A DNA stretch of 64,000 bases from Vombatus ursinus (GCF_900497805.2 NW_020954626.1:2526974-2590973), one strand, 5' to 3'; shown: positions 44,975-55,544, numbered from the stretch's first letter. Notes: generated by a model not told the origin, from the letters alone. Made by a program: numbers and translations.

Positions 44975-45235
44975 TTTTTTTGGCCAGCTGGTTGCACAGT
45001 GAATAGAATGCTGGGCCTGGAGTCAAGAAGACCAGAGTTCAAATCCAGTCATAGACACGTCCCAGCTGTGTGACCTTGGGCTTTACCTCTGTTTGCTTCA
45101 GTGTCCTCATCTGTAAATGGGGATATTAATAGCACCTATCTCCCAGGGTTGTTGTGAGGCTCAAATGAAATAATAATTTTAAAGCATTTGGCACAGTGAC
45201 TGCCACATAGTAAACACTATATAAATATTAATTGT
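44975..45235 (+). mobile_element. MIR-type SINE, long form, inserted in an L1 tail
   Basis: GGCCAGCTGGTTGCACAGTG, GTTCAAATCCAGTCATAG, ATCTGTAAATGGGGATATTAA, GGCACAGTGACTGCCACATAG. Confidence 0.8.
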
Positions 45236-45589
45236 TATTACTTGAGGGAAAGGGGTTGGAGAGGTAGTTATAGTTCTGTAATTTTAAAAAAGAAGGTCAA
45301 TGAAATACTATAGTAATAAACAGAAAAGAGCAGAAGGAAGTTCAGAAAGAGACACAGATTGGAAGGGCAATGTTGGTACTACCACATTCAATTTAACATA
45401 TATTTTTAAAAAACCAAATCATGCAATAGAATTCACTATTTCAAACATAATTACCTGTTTCTGGCCATATATGCAAATGGCCTACATATGAAAATGCTCA
45501 TGTTGGTTGAGGATTTTTCTAGTTCATGCTTCTAAGAGTACATATGAGTGAGGAAGTTTAGAAAAACTTAAAGGCTACTGTTTACTTAA

Positions 45590-45980
45590 TTGAGATCAAA
45601 GTTGCAGTTTTGTCCTCACTGTCAGAGATATAACTAGGACCCTAGCACACTGAAATTCTGTGGATCCTGATAGCACGTGCATTTCTTCAACATCATCAAG
45701 ACAGCTTGGCTTAGTGTCTAATGACAAGAATTTTTTTTTAAGATTCAGACCTGAGATTTCACTAGGATAGAGAACTCCCAGTGAAGAAAGTTCCTCTACC
45801 AATGAAGATTGGCATCTGCCCTGCAATTTATAGTTTGTTTACAGAGTTGGCTGGGGCACTAAAAGGTTAGGGGTTTTGCCCAGAGCCAGCCAGCCAGCAC
45901 GTGTCAGAGGTAGGATTTTAACAGAGCTTCCTGACTCCAAGGCTCCCATCTACTCTACCGCACTGTCTAGCTAACTAGTA
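45590..45980 (-). mobile_element. Type C SINE(s), antisense
   Basis: 45745-45980: CCTGAGATTTCACTAGGATAG, AAGTTCCTCTACCAATGAAG, CATCTGCCCTGCAATTTATAG, then a MIR-like core and head. 45590-45735 may be a second, older copy. Confidence 0.65.
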
Positions 45981-46344
45981 ACAAGAAGAACTAAAAACCA
46001 AAAGCTACCATATGGCACACTTCCTTTTCCCACTGTGCCTCCCAGCAACTACCACCAACAGCAGCTCCAGGTAAGCTTCTCTCTGGTCCTTTCAGATCCT
46101 GCATCCTACCCCCTCCTCTTCTTCTCTCCCCCTCTGCAGTGGGATCTGGCAATCTACCCACATAAGCCAATGTTCCGGAGTCTTTGCGTCTCTCTGACAA
46201 CATTTTATGTCCTGAAGTCTTTTACCCCTTCCAACTAAATTGATTTGGAAATAATTTTGTCTTGTTCAGACTCATTTTGTTGTCCTTGCTCTGAGCTCCC
46301 AAGTTGTTTGTTACAGTTATGTTCACCAGGCATACTGGTTGAAG

Positions 46345-46545
46345 CAAAATGCTTAATGTCAAGAGGAAGGAGAAATGAGGATGGAGTGGGCCTGGGAGAT
46401 GAGTAGTGTGTTAGGAGTAGATGATATAGGGCTTTGAAAACAAGTTTGAGGAGTTTGGAATTTATCCTGATGGCAATGTGTCAACGGTTCAAGGTTTTTG
46501 AAAGGAGTTTGGGGGAGTGGAAGAGAGGATGGTAGGATCATAGAT
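46345..46545 (-). mobile_element. L2 LINE fragment
   Basis: GATATAGGGCTTTGAAAACAAG, GAGGAGTTTGGAATTTATCC and ATGGCAATGTGTCAACGG: the antisense of the L2 block around CTGGCATTCAAGGC. Confidence 0.6.
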
Positions 46546-46860
46546 TTAGCTAAGAGGGACCTTAAAGGACCTACAGTACAACTCCCTCATTTTTTTAGAT
46601 GAGTTTTATTGTTGCTCATCAAAGAACCAATGGCATCAAGAGGGTGATGTCTTGACTTGCAAGTGAATTGGATTTAAATGAGGCAGAGTTGTGCAAAGTC
46701 CTCAGCCTCACTCTCTCCTCCAGATGAGTTTACTGGGATTCAGAGAGGCTAAATGTCTTGTGCAGGGTTGTGCACGTAATAACTGAGAGTGCCAGGAATC
46801 AAATCCACATCCTCTGACTCCAAATCTAATTGGCTCTTTCTTCAGCAATTTGCTACCTAC
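46545..46860 (-). mobile_element. MIR3-like SINE split by family X copy 5
   Basis: Left half CATAGATTTAGCTAAGAGGG and CTACAGTACAACTCCCTCA; right half ACTGGGATTCAGAGAGGC, AATCCACATCCTCTGACTCC. Confidence 0.75.
46606..46721 (-). mobile_element. Dispersed family X, copy 5 (short) with TSD
   Basis: ATTGTTGCTCATCAAAG, AACCAATGGCATCAAGAGGG, GTGATGTCTTGACTTGC. Flanked by AGATGAGTTT (46596-46605 and 46722-46731). The left end matches the left end of the other copies while the right end is truncated. That fixes the polarity: 3' end at the left, element on the - strand. Confidence 0.75.
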
Positions 46861-47120
46861 AAAGTATTCAGTTTTTGTTTGTTTGTTTGTTTTTTAAGAA
46901 AAGTGAATATGAAAGCAGTGAGGAATATGAATTAGGAGGAGAAGAAAGAGAAAGGGGAATCATATAATATAATGTCACAGGACTCAGATGTCTTGGAAAG
47001 CTATAGGTCACATAGAGGCCATGATCTGAGTTTTAGGTTTGTGTAACTGTCCTAGCTTGGGCTGCTGCCTTGAGGAGAAGCCCAAGTGGCTAAAGACCCT
47101 GGAAGCGAACCTCACCAAGA

Positions 47121-47206
47121 ATGCAGGAGCAGAACTGGAGGGAGGAGTCTTCCACTAAGAAAATCTTCCAGAAGAGTACACACCCACTCCAGTTCTGTTC
47201 CTGCAT
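47121..47206. repeat. 20-bp inverted repeat (hairpin, 46-nt loop)
   Basis: The arm at 47121-47140 (ATGCAGGAGCAGAACTGGAG) pairs with 47187-47206 with one G-T mismatch in 20. The left arm and loop recur without the right arm at 47849-47915. Confidence 0.85.
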
Positions 47207-47462
47207 GAACTTCCTTTCTGTTTGATCTGGGAAGAAATGCATGCAACTCCCAAGGTCTTCAGCTACTTCAGCTCTCCCCAGGGCTTACATAATTTTTTAA
47301 TCAAAATAGGAATAATTACTTTGAAGCATGAGTTCTACACAAGACTGCATGAAATGGTTGATATCATTGAAATCAACTGAACAGTTAATTTGCTAAGCAT
47401 CTGACATATGCATGATACTAAGGGTCCTAGAGAATGCAAAAGAAGTTCCTAAGACAGTCCCT

Positions 47463-47716
47463 GGGGCAGCTAGGTGATGCAGTGGATAGAGTGCAAGGCC
47501 TGGACTCTGGAAGGCTCTTCTTCCTGAGTTCAAATCTAGCCTCAGACACTTACTAGCTGTGTGACCCTAGGCAAGTCACTTAACCCTGTTTGCCTCAGTT
47601 TCCTCACCTGTAAAATGAGCTGGAGAAGGAAATGGCAAACCACTCTAGTATCTTTGCCAAGAAAACCCCAAACGGAGTCACAAAGAATTGGAAATGACTG
47701 AAAAATGATGGAATAA
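47463..47716 (+). mobile_element. Mar-1-type CORE-SINE with RTE-like tail
   Basis: GGGGCAGCTAGGTGATGCAG head, AACCCTGTTTGCCTCAG, GAAATGACTGAAAAATGATGG tail. It sits between the two related 65-bp segments at 47129 and 47849. Confidence 0.9.
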
Positions 47717-47739
47717 AGACGATCCTTGTTCTCAAATGT

Positions 47740-48320
47740 GGTAACTTACTTCCCCTATCTTGGCCTCAGTTTCCTCATCAATAAAATGGAAGTTCGAACT
47801 AGATGATCTAAAGACCTTGGGAGCTATATTTCTTTCTACCTCCTGAAGAAGAAGGAGTAGAACTGGAGGGAGGAGTCTTCCACTATAAAAATCTTGCCAA
47901 AGAGAACACCCCTACTCTCAGATCCCTAGATCCCAGGTCCCTTCCATATTGGGGTCAGGAACACCTAGGTATGTGTCTTGCCCCAAATACTTAGGAGCAG
48001 TATGACCCCTGGGCAAGTCACTTAAACTTCCCCAGCCCTTAGTTTTCTCTTCTGTAAATTGAGGAGGCTGGACTCAAGCTCTCAAAGGTCATTTCCAGCT
48101 TTAATAAATCTGTGATTCCATAACCATCTAGAGCAGAGGAATCAGCAGAAAGTAGCGGAAAAAAGTCGATGGACTTTGTGTCAGAGGACCTGAGTTTGAA
48201 TCTTATCTCCAGAGCTTGCTGTGACTAAACAATTAAGTTGCCTCACCTGTAAAGGGGCTAATGATACTTATTCACCTCATAGGTTGTTGTGAAAAGAGGC
48301 CGATGTCAATTGTTACAGTA
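47740..48320 (+). mobile_element. Three MIR SINE pieces in a row
   Basis: 47740-47835 (CTTGGCCTCAGTTTCCTCATC), 47950-48125 (GACCCCTGGGCAAGTCACTT, TTTCCAGCTTTAATAAATC) and 48155-48320 (TCAGAGGACCTGAGTTTG, GCCTCACCTGTAAAGGGGC), all sense. Confidence 0.7.
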
Positions 48321-48695
48321 ACACAGGATTTTCTAGAATTTGGAGTAAGAAGGGACCTTAAAGATGATCTAACTCAGTACTCTTATTTTGCTGATAGGGA
48401 AACTGAGGCCCAGAAGCATTAATTGAACTACCCTATAGTTACATACAAGTAGTAAATAGCTGGCCTGGAATTTGAACCCAGATCTTCCAAAACATTTATA
48501 TAGTACTGTAAATCTCATTTGATTCTCACAGCAACCCTGGAAAGTAGGTGCTATTTAATATTCGCATTTCACAGGTCAGAAAACTGAGGCTGAAAATTAA
48601 GTGACTTGCCTGAGTCACATAGGCAGGATTTGAGCTCAAGTCTTCCTGATTCTAAGTCCAGCAATTCATCCACTGTACCACCTAGCTGTCTTTCT
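48320..48695 (-). mobile_element. Two MIR-type SINEs, antisense
   Basis: 48325-48485 (GGGAAACTGAGGCCCAGAAG, TTTGAACCCAGATCTTCC) and 48487-48695 (TTTGATTCTCACAGCAACCC, GAAAACTGAGGCTGAAAAT, TCCACTGTACCACCTAGCTG). Confidence 0.75.
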
Positions 48696-49051
48696 AGTTG
48701 AGTGCCTTTATTTATAGTATGCTGCCCTGATATTACTCACTACAACACACTGTTTGGTGTCAAATTAGTGGACCCTAACCAAATGTTTGCATCAATCAGA
48801 GAGAATGGGAGAAAAATAATGCACTGTCTTCATTAACCAGAAAACAAGTGTTTTCGAAATAGACTGTTTTCATTGTTTACTGATGTGACCAGGGAATAGA
48901 ATGTTCAGGTTACCTGAGAGGTCTACTTAACTGAGGGTGAATGAAACTGCCTGGGGACAAGGATGTCCATAATCTCATCCATCGTTCTAAAAATGTAGGA
49001 ATTTTAGTGCCTACACCAGTTTTGATGTAGAAGAGTGAGGGAGGGTCTAAG

Positions 49052-49252
49052 CAGGAGTCTAACCTACAGCCTCCAGGTCACATATGACCCTCTAGGTCCT
49101 CAATTGCTGCCCTTTGACTGAATCCAAACTTCACAGAACAAATCCCCTTAATAAAAGGATTTGTTCTGTAAAACTTGAACTCAGTCAGAAGACAGCACCC
49201 AAGGACCTAGAAGGCCACATGTGGCCTTGAGGCCTAAGGTTCCCCATCCCGG
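49052..49252. mobile_element. hAT-type MITE, copy 1
   Basis: About 200 bp, nearly palindromic overall. Centre: ACAGAACAAATCC, 11-bp loop, GGATTTGTTCTGT. Ends derive from CAGGGGTAGGGAACCTG and its complement, degraded at the left end here. The same element occurs at 57850-58052. No transposase frame. Confidence 0.85.
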
Positions 49253-49319
49253 TACACCATGATAGACTAATCCCTTCAGTTTACTGAGATTTTTTGTTTA
49301 TTTAAATTGCTTTAAAAAG

Positions 49320-49990
49320 CATATAAATATGCTGTTGTTGGAGCTGTGAATTGGTTTAACCATACTACAAGTTAATTTGGAATTAGGCTAAAAAAAGTGA
49401 ATAAAATAGACATTACTTTCAACTTAGAGATCCCCCCGGTAGATTTCTACTTCAAGGAGGTCAATGAGAAAAGAAATGCCTTGTGTACACCAAGATGTTT
49501 ATAGCAGTAGCACTTTTTAATAGAAAAACAAGAAACAAAGCAAATACCCCCAATTGGAAAATGGCTAAACAGATGGTGATACCTAAATGTAATGGAATAT
49601 TACTGCCCTGTAGGAAATAACAGACACAGGGAAGCACAGAAAGACTTAAATGAACCGATACAAAGTAAGCAGAACCAAGAAAAGAACATAAACAAGGACT
49701 ATGATAACAAAAATAGGGGGGAAACTATATACATCAACAGGACCGTCAAAATTGAATATTGTGAAATTCTAAGAATAAATGTGAGAATGCACCTTCCTCC
49801 TTTGCAGAGGAAGAAGACAACAGGTGGAGAATATAGTACATAATAATATCAGACTTTGTTGACATGTTGATTAATTTGCTGATCTATCCTCCTCCTTCTT
49901 TATTCTTTCTTATTAAGGACAGTTCTCTAACGGGGAAGGAGACGGTAGAATATATCTAGAAATGAAAATTATGTAAAAACAAACAAAAAT
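49320..49990 (+). mobile_element. L1 LINE 3' end
   Basis: GTTGTTGGAGCTGTGAATTGG, CAATTGGAAAATGGCTAAAC, AATGGAATATTACTGCCCTG, AAGTAAGCAGAACCAAG, ending ATATCTAGAAATG then TATGTAAAAACAAAC. Confidence 0.8.
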
Positions 49991-49999
49991 CAGCAGTAT

Positions 50000-50530
50000 T
50001 CCAACCCTGAATATTCTATCCACTAACCAGATTAAGGAAAGCATGTCAGCTTACTTTGAAAGAGATGGAATCAAAAATAGGAAATGATCTCTGATGATTT
50101 TAAGCAGAAGTGAAAAATGAAATGTTTCTACTAAAATTCACAGAGATATAAAACACAATGTTTCTGAAATCCATGAGAAATAACTAGTTCATCTTTCCAA
50201 ATTGAAATCCAAGTAGAAATATAAATAACATTGTTATAGGCAATGCTGGCCATCATTAGAAAGTACTTCTCAAAAATAATTATGTTGATAGAAGCTGTGA
50301 GGAGCTTGTTACACACCTTCTGAATTTAAAAAAAATGCACGTCAGAAATTTTTCTGAATTTCTTGGCTACTATTTGAATCCTTGTCTAAAGACAGAGTAG
50401 TGTTTTCCCAAAAATCAAAACTGTAATTTCTAGAAGTTGAAAACAGAGATGTTAAACATTTCTGAAGTTCTTATGAAATAACTCACGAGTTGAACAAATT
50501 AGATAATTTGCTTTATTAACAAGTCCTGCA
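50000..50530. other. No feature recognised
   Basis: AT-rich intron DNA without a named repeat. Confidence 0.4.
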
Positions 50531-50540
50531 TTAATAATTC

Positions 50541-50690
50541 ATCATGTCTGGCTTCCTTGGGGATTTTGGGTTACATAAGTAAGTGGGAGAATTGAGGGTA
50601 AAAAATAAAGAGAGAATCTTAATGAAGGTAGAATTGGGCTAATGAGCAAAAGGTTCTTGGCGGAGATGAATTCTGATCCTACACAAAGAT
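50541..50690 (+). repeat. Direct repeat, copy A
   Basis: Matches 51241-51470. The best part is TCTTAATGAAGGTAGAATTG (50617 onward), about 85% identical over 75 bp. Unidentified old element. Confidence 0.8.
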
Positions 50691-50901
50691 TAGTTAACCT
50701 AACTTGTATTCATCATCCATCCCCATCCTGCTATAATACATTTGACTGGTTTTACCCTGGGATTAGCCAGCAGGTAGATTCCATTTCCCTATCTTATTAT
50801 ACTCAATAACTATAATTAATATATGAAGAATCTTTTAAAGAGACATCTGAGATGAGACTTTTTTGGCTTTTGTCTGTGAGTTTCAGGCAGGTAGCATTTT
50901 A

Positions 50902-51154
50902 TTGTTGTTGTTTTTGAGTCATTTCAGTTGTGTCCAACTCTCCATGGCCCCATTTAGGGTTTTCTTGGCAAAGATACTGGAATCGTTTGCCATTTCCTTC
51001 TCCAGGTCATTTTACAAATGAGGAATCGAGGCAAACAGGGTTAAGTGACTTGCCCAGGGTCACACAGCTACTAAGTGCCTGAGGCCAGATTTGAACTCAG
51101 GTCCTCCTGACTTCAGGCCTGGCACTCTATCCACTGCACCACCTAGCTGCCCAT
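50902..51154 (-). mobile_element. Mar-1-type CORE-SINE with 13-bp TSD
   Basis: TTGTTGTTGTTTTTGAGTC tail, GAGGCAAACAGGGTTAAGTG, CACCACCTAGCTGCCC head. Duplication AGGTAGCATTTTA at 50889-50901 and 51155-51167. Confidence 0.95.
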
Positions 51155-51240
51155 AGGTAGCATTTTAGAGGAGTTTAAATCTAAGCTACAACTAGCTGGG
51201 TTTAGTCTCTTCTTAGCTTTTCCCTTCCATTTGTGCGTTC

Positions 51241-51470
51241 ATTTTGTCCTGCCATCTTGAGGATTCTGGATTACACAAGTAATCAAGAGAATTCAGGAGG
51301 GGGAGAGAGAGACAGAGAGAGAGGAAAGAGAGACACACAGAGACAGAGAAGAGAGAAAGGGGGAAGGAGGAAGGGAGAGACAAAAAGATGATCTTAATGA
51401 AGGTAGAATTGGATTAATCAGCAAAGGTTTCTTGGCATAGGTAAATTCTGATCTCATACAAAAGACACAA
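51241..51470 (+). repeat. Direct repeat, copy B, with a GA tract inserted
   Basis: Same order as copy A: GGATTCTGGATTACACAAGT, then a GA-rich expansion (51296-51372), then ATCTTAATGAAGGTAGAATT and GTTTCTTGGCATAGG. Confidence 0.8.
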
Positions 51471-51544
51471 TAGCCATGGATTAACAGAGAGAAGGGAGTT
51501 CATTTCAAGTGGTTTGAATACCATGAGCTAAAATATATAGGATG

Positions 51545-51735
51545 ATAGATTTAGAGCTAGAAAGGGCCTTGGGCATCATCTAGTTGAACCCCTCATTCTA
51601 CAGATAAGAAAACTGAACCCCTTAAAGTTTAAGTGATTTGGCCAATGTCATACAGGTGGCAAATCCAGTGTTTGAACCCAGGTTCTCTGACTCCAATTCC
51701 ATTGCTCTTTTCACTGTACCATCAGTCTATGAGCC
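51545..51735 (-). mobile_element. MIR3-like SINE
   Basis: GATAGATTTAGAGCTAGAAAGG, TACAGATAAGAAAACTGAAC, TTTGAACCCAGGTTCTCTG, CTCTTTTCACTGTACCATC. Confidence 0.8.
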
Positions 51736-51739
51736 TCAG

Positions 51740-52553
51740 AATTGGAGATAGAATAATATTCTTCCTCCTGCTTGTTAGAGTCAATTGAACTGGACTAAAT
51801 GATGCATAGTCCTTGTCTAAGCATATCACAAATAGAATTCAACTCTTCACATATATGAGCACACACAAGCCTGTTGATGAACCCCACGGGTAGAAAATCC
51901 TGTTTTTTCTTGGACCAGTATAATCTTTCACCTATAATTACACTGAGTAACAACTGTCAACTTAAGTGTTAACCCTTTCTAATCCAACATGCACCATTGA
52001 AAGTTGGCTTAACTCTTACAAGCCACTCTGTTAATAGAAGTGTGGTGTCTGAAGGTTGCAGCTGGACTTGATGACCATGGGATGAATAAGTCAAGCACCA
52101 GATTATTATATAACATGCACTAAATCATTTGCCATCTCTAGACTCATTTTCCTCATTTGTAAAACGGAGGGGCTGAACCTCGTAACCTCTAAGGTCACTT
52201 CTAACTGTAAAACACCGTATTTCGTCAGTGACAAGTCCAGATTTAATAAAACCTCAGGCAACTTTCTTTATTCCAAAAGAATACAATAGAAATTTAAAAA
52301 CCCAAGCTGATTGCTTCTTCAGTTCCCTAACAAACCTTCCCTGCCTGTTATTTTAAGGATTTTTAAAAGTTCACACATTTTACCCAATGTTTAACTTTGC
52401 AAATTCCACTAACATTGCCGAATATTTTCTCTACTATCTTTCTTCTTGTTAGTCATTTTAGAATAAAAGGAGAACCAGTAATCTTTTTTTTTTCCAGTCC
52501 AGAGCTCACTATCTTGTATTTTGTGGTTAATTTCATTCTTTTTATACTTTTAG
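51740..52553. other. End of intron 1, one MIR piece
   Basis: 52070-52215 is a sense MIR 3' half (GACTCATTTTCCTCATTTG, GGTCACTTCTAACTG). The last 300 bp before exon 2 show no repeat and include the T-rich acceptor tract. Confidence 0.5.
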
Positions 52554-52605
52554 GTTCGAGTGATGCTGGATTTATGTAACAGCACCAAAGGAATCTGCTT
52601 AACAG
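52554..52605 (+). CDS. GLDN: Gliomedin, coding exon 2 (residues 122-139, part)
   Basis: A 52-nt exon that reads VRVMLDLCNSTKGICLT plus the first base of Gly139. It is preceded by a pyrimidine-rich tract and TTTTAG and followed by donor G|GTATGA. It joins exon 1 in phase 0 to give [15 protein letters not shown], which matches the human protein closely (human has Ile in place of the first Val, from memory). It carries the sequon N130-S-T and two cysteines (C129, C136) just before the collagen region, where such cysteines typically tie trimer chains together. The exon leaves in phase 1, the usual phase for collagen exons with split glycine codons. Confidence 0.97.
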
Positions 52606-53500
52606 GTATGATTGCAGAGTCAGTAAACTGTTCTGTCTTATATGTCAAAAATGCACACTAGTAGAATTCCCAGTGGCAGAATTATTACTGGGAGAAAAGA
52701 AAGAATCATTCTGAAAATGACATTTTAGTTTACTTTCAGAGATATTATGTAATTGGGGGAAAAATCCTAATATGGAAAGTCACTATAAAATGTCACAACA
52801 TTTGCAGTATTGATACTGAAACGCATACTTCAAGGGGATTTAGTTACAGTAAGAGACTATTAATCCTGACAATAAATTAAAAACTTGCAATAATTTGAAC
52901 AGAGCCATGGACTTTTGCCTTAGTACTAAGCAAAAGAACCTTACTAACAAACTAACAGCATAAATGAGATGTCAAAAGCAATGTTTACCAACTCAGGAGG
53001 AAGAATGCCTTTCAAACTTATTAAAGCGAACATCATTTCTGTATGCACGATGTACAAAACAACAGTAAAAGTCAAGGTTAACACTACTTAGGTTGGGTCT
53101 AACCTAACAGGTCAATCCAAAAAAAAAAACCAAACCCACCCTGCCATTGGCCAGGCCTATGCTAAGACCAAGGCCTCCCCTAGGATAAGTGGAACAAGTG
53201 AAATTCCAGCCTAGTTCCCATCATTTTTGCACAAATAAGGTTAAAATGAAAATGAAGAAAAGTGCCAGTTAGGTGAAGAGGTCACAAAGGGATAGCACAA
53301 CCTTGGAAGAAGGGAGGATGGGAGGGGATGTAATAGTCATGGGGATTATACCTGATGAAACCCATTTTTCTGGACCTTTTTCTATTCCTTTGACCTCACC
53401 TCTGTTCCTTTCCCTGATCCCTCTGCTCTTTGAATAAAGGATGCTCCCTTTCTGACCTCATCTACTCTCACAGCTTCAATATTACCTCTATACATATGAA
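52606..53500. other. Start of intron 2, no feature recognised
   Basis: No named repeat up to about 53500. Confidence 0.4.
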
Positions 53501-53504
53501 TGCC

Positions 53505-53715
53505 AATAGTCAAGAGAGTGCTGAAATTGGAGTCAGGGAGATCTGGGTTTGAGTGCTTTCCAGATATTGACTACCTGTGTACCCCTGGGTAAATCACGTA
53601 ACCTCTTCAGGACTCAGTTTGTTCTACCTGTAAAATGGAGATAATGATACCTGTACTATCTAGCTCACAAGAAAACATTAGAAACCTTACAGCACTATAA
53701 AAGTGTAAGAGATGA
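53505..53715 (+). mobile_element. MIR SINE
   Basis: GTCAAGAGAGTGCTGAAATTGG, CCTGGGTAAATCACGTAACC, CTACCTGTAAAATGGAGATAA. Confidence 0.8.
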
Positions 53716-53784
53716 TTATCGGATTAGATTATATCTCATATGATTAGATAATGTGATTATCTAATCAGTTATGGAGTCCTCTTG

Positions 53785-54825
53785 CTTCTACCCCACAAAT
53801 ATCTTTTGCATCCATCCCTTCTATTCCATTTCCACTGCCACCATCTCCCTCTTTTACCTCTTTCCTGAACCACTGTAAGGGCCTCCTACTTGGACTCTCT
53901 ACCTCCAGTTTCTCTCAGCTCCAATCCTTCTATGATCCATTGCCAGGTTAATTGTCCTGAAGTACAACTCTATCCTGTCATTCCTCTTATTCAGTAATTT
54001 CCAGTGACTTTCCAATACATGCAAAATAAAGTCTAGGCTTCTTAGTCTGACATTCAAGGCTTTCAATAGCATGGCTCTGAACCTGTCTTCCCTCATCTCC
54101 CAAAGTACCCTTTCACAAACCCCATGTTCCATCCATGGAGCAGCTAGGTGGCACAGTGGATAGAGTGTTGGGCCTGGAGTCAGGAAGACCTGAGTTCAAT
54201 TTCAGCCTCAGATATTTCCTAGCTGCGTGACACTGGGCAAATCACTTAACCCTGTTTACCTCAGTTTTCTCATCTGTAAAATGAACTGGAGAAGGAAATG
54301 GCAAACCATTCCAGTATCTTTGCCAAGAAAACCCAAAAAAAGGGTCATGAAGAGTCAGACATGTCTGAAGAAAGGCTAAACAACAAATACTCCATCCAAA
54401 CTCAAACTATTTGTTGCTCAGTATGTGCTTTTCTGCCTCTAAGGCCTTTGCTTGTGCAATTCCCACTACATGGAATTGGCTGTCCCTTCTCCTCCCCTTC
54501 TCCCTTCCTCTCCCCAACTCCACACATGAGTCAGATCCTACCCAGCCTTCAAGGTCCAGCTCACACCTTACCTTCTTCTCTACATGGGCCTCACTGTGAT
54601 CTCTCCAGCAAGAGGAAGCTTCTTCTTCTTCTGAGCTCCCAAGACATTTATACTTCTCTCATAGCATTAATCACATTCTACCTTGCACCATAGTTATTTT
54701 ACACATTATCTTATTTTTCATCTTCCTCCTCCTCCCCCCTCCCCCAACCATACTGTCAATTTCTTAAGGGCAGAAACTCTATGATAGTATTTTTATTCCC
54801 TTTTGGAGTCAAGAACAGGAGTTCT
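53785..54825 (+). mobile_element. L2 LINE, ORF end and 3' UTR
   Basis: Sense L2: TTTACCTCTTTCCTGAACC, CTAGGCTTCTTAGTCTGAC, ATTCAAGGCTTTCAATAGC, CTGCCTCTAAGGCCTTTGC, CTTCAAGGTCCAGCTCAC, AAGGGCAGAAACTCTATG. Interrupted by the SINE at 54138-54395. One of the better preserved L2 tails here. Confidence 0.85.
54138..54395 (+). mobile_element. Mar-1-type CORE-SINE inserted in L2
   Basis: GAGCAGCTAGGTGGCACAGT head, CAGATATTTCCTAGCTGCG, GTCAGACATGTCTGAAG tail. TCCATCCA is found near both ends (54130 and 54391) and may be the target duplication. Confidence 0.9.
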
Positions 54826-55180
54826 TAACCTGGCATCCATGCACCAACCTCACCCTTCCAGGGATCTGTGGATAGATTTTAGGGGGTCTGTGAACTTGGA
54901 TGGGAAAAAAAATCTTTATTTTCACTAACCTATACCTGGAATTTATCATTTCCTTCTATTACAAATTTTTAAAAATATATTATTCTGAAAAAAGTGTATT
55001 ATTCTGAAAAGGCAGTTGGTTCACTGAGCAGATCAGAAGCTAATGTATTTCCCATTCATTTTATCTTGCCCTACTAATTGTTGGCACATAGTAGGCATTT
55101 AATAAATGTTTATTGATTATTGATTGATTGACTATGGACTTTATCAGACTTCCAAAGGAGTTCACCACACACAAAATGTT
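54826..55180 (+). mobile_element. hAT-type DNA transposon remnant with an insert
   Basis: Left part 54826-55008: GGAGTTCTTAACCTGGC, GGGGGTCTGTGAACTTGG, TTATTTTCACTAACC, TTATTCTGAAAA. Right part after 55138: CTTTATCAGACTTCC then AAAGGAGTTCACC. Between them is the 130-bp duplicated segment. Related to 27641-27875. Confidence 0.65.
55009..55138 (+). repeat. 130-bp duplication, copy 1
   Basis: Identical to 56168-56297 except for 3 of 130 bases, with no gaps. Its right half is an L2 3' end (GGCACATAGTAGGCATTTAA, then TGATTGATTG). Confidence 0.97.
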
Positions 55181-55344
55181 ATAAACACCTAGAATAGTAT
55201 AAAAATGTTAATGTTTAGTGACTGAAGTAATGTCTGTCTATATGTGTGCCTTAGGGTTTTTTTGGAGGGAGGGGGATTTTTCATCAGCTGGTGATAGCTA
55301 CCTCTTTCTGCCCAGCCAGCTGCCATCTTGATTCACTGTAGCTA

Positions 55345-55515
55345 CATTGGTGCAACAGATAGATCACTGGAGTTAGGAAGACCTGAGTTCAAATTCTGTC
55401 TGAGATACTTAGTGGCTATATGACCCTGGCCCTGAGTTTCCTCATCTGTAAAATAATTGGACTCTGATGACCTCTGAGGTCATTTCCAGCTCTATTATCT
55501 ATTATTCTATAGTCC
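55345..55515 (+). mobile_element. MIR SINE
   Basis: GTGCAACAGATAGATCACTGG, GACCTGAGTTCAAATTCTG, TTTCCTCATCTGTAAAATAA, TTTCCAGCTCTATTATC. Confidence 0.8.
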
Positions 55516-55544
55516 TATAAATTGGAGGTGGGTAGGGGAATAGG

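Larger units (their letters stand above)
43330..45305 (+). mobile_element. L1 LINE 3' end, interrupted twice
   Basis: Sense L1: AGTTCATAACCAAACAAGG, TGGACAATTCTGATTACATC, CATATGAAAAAGTGCTTC, TTTGACCCAGAAATGTCAC, AGTAGAACCAGGAGAATTAG, CTTCCCACTTCCCGATGGAG. Interrupted by the retrocopy (44177-44629) and a SINE (44975-45235); the tail resumes at about 45240 (GAGGGAAAGGGGTTGG). Contains a 39-bp triplication. Confidence 0.85.
22029..52553 (+). other. GLDN: GLDN intron 1 (30.5 kb)
   Basis: A 30,525-bp phase-0 intron between donor GTAGGC at 22029 and an acceptor ending TTTTATACTTTTAG at 52553. It is filled mainly with L1, L2, MIR and Mar-type SINEs. It also holds a retrocopied transcript (44177-44629), a tRNA-Gln pseudogene (41370-41440) and one hAT MITE. 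No additional GLDN exon was recognised. The first ~2 kb (22.0-24.2 kb) has the fewest clear repeats and is the best place to look for intronic regulatory DNA. Confidence 0.9.
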
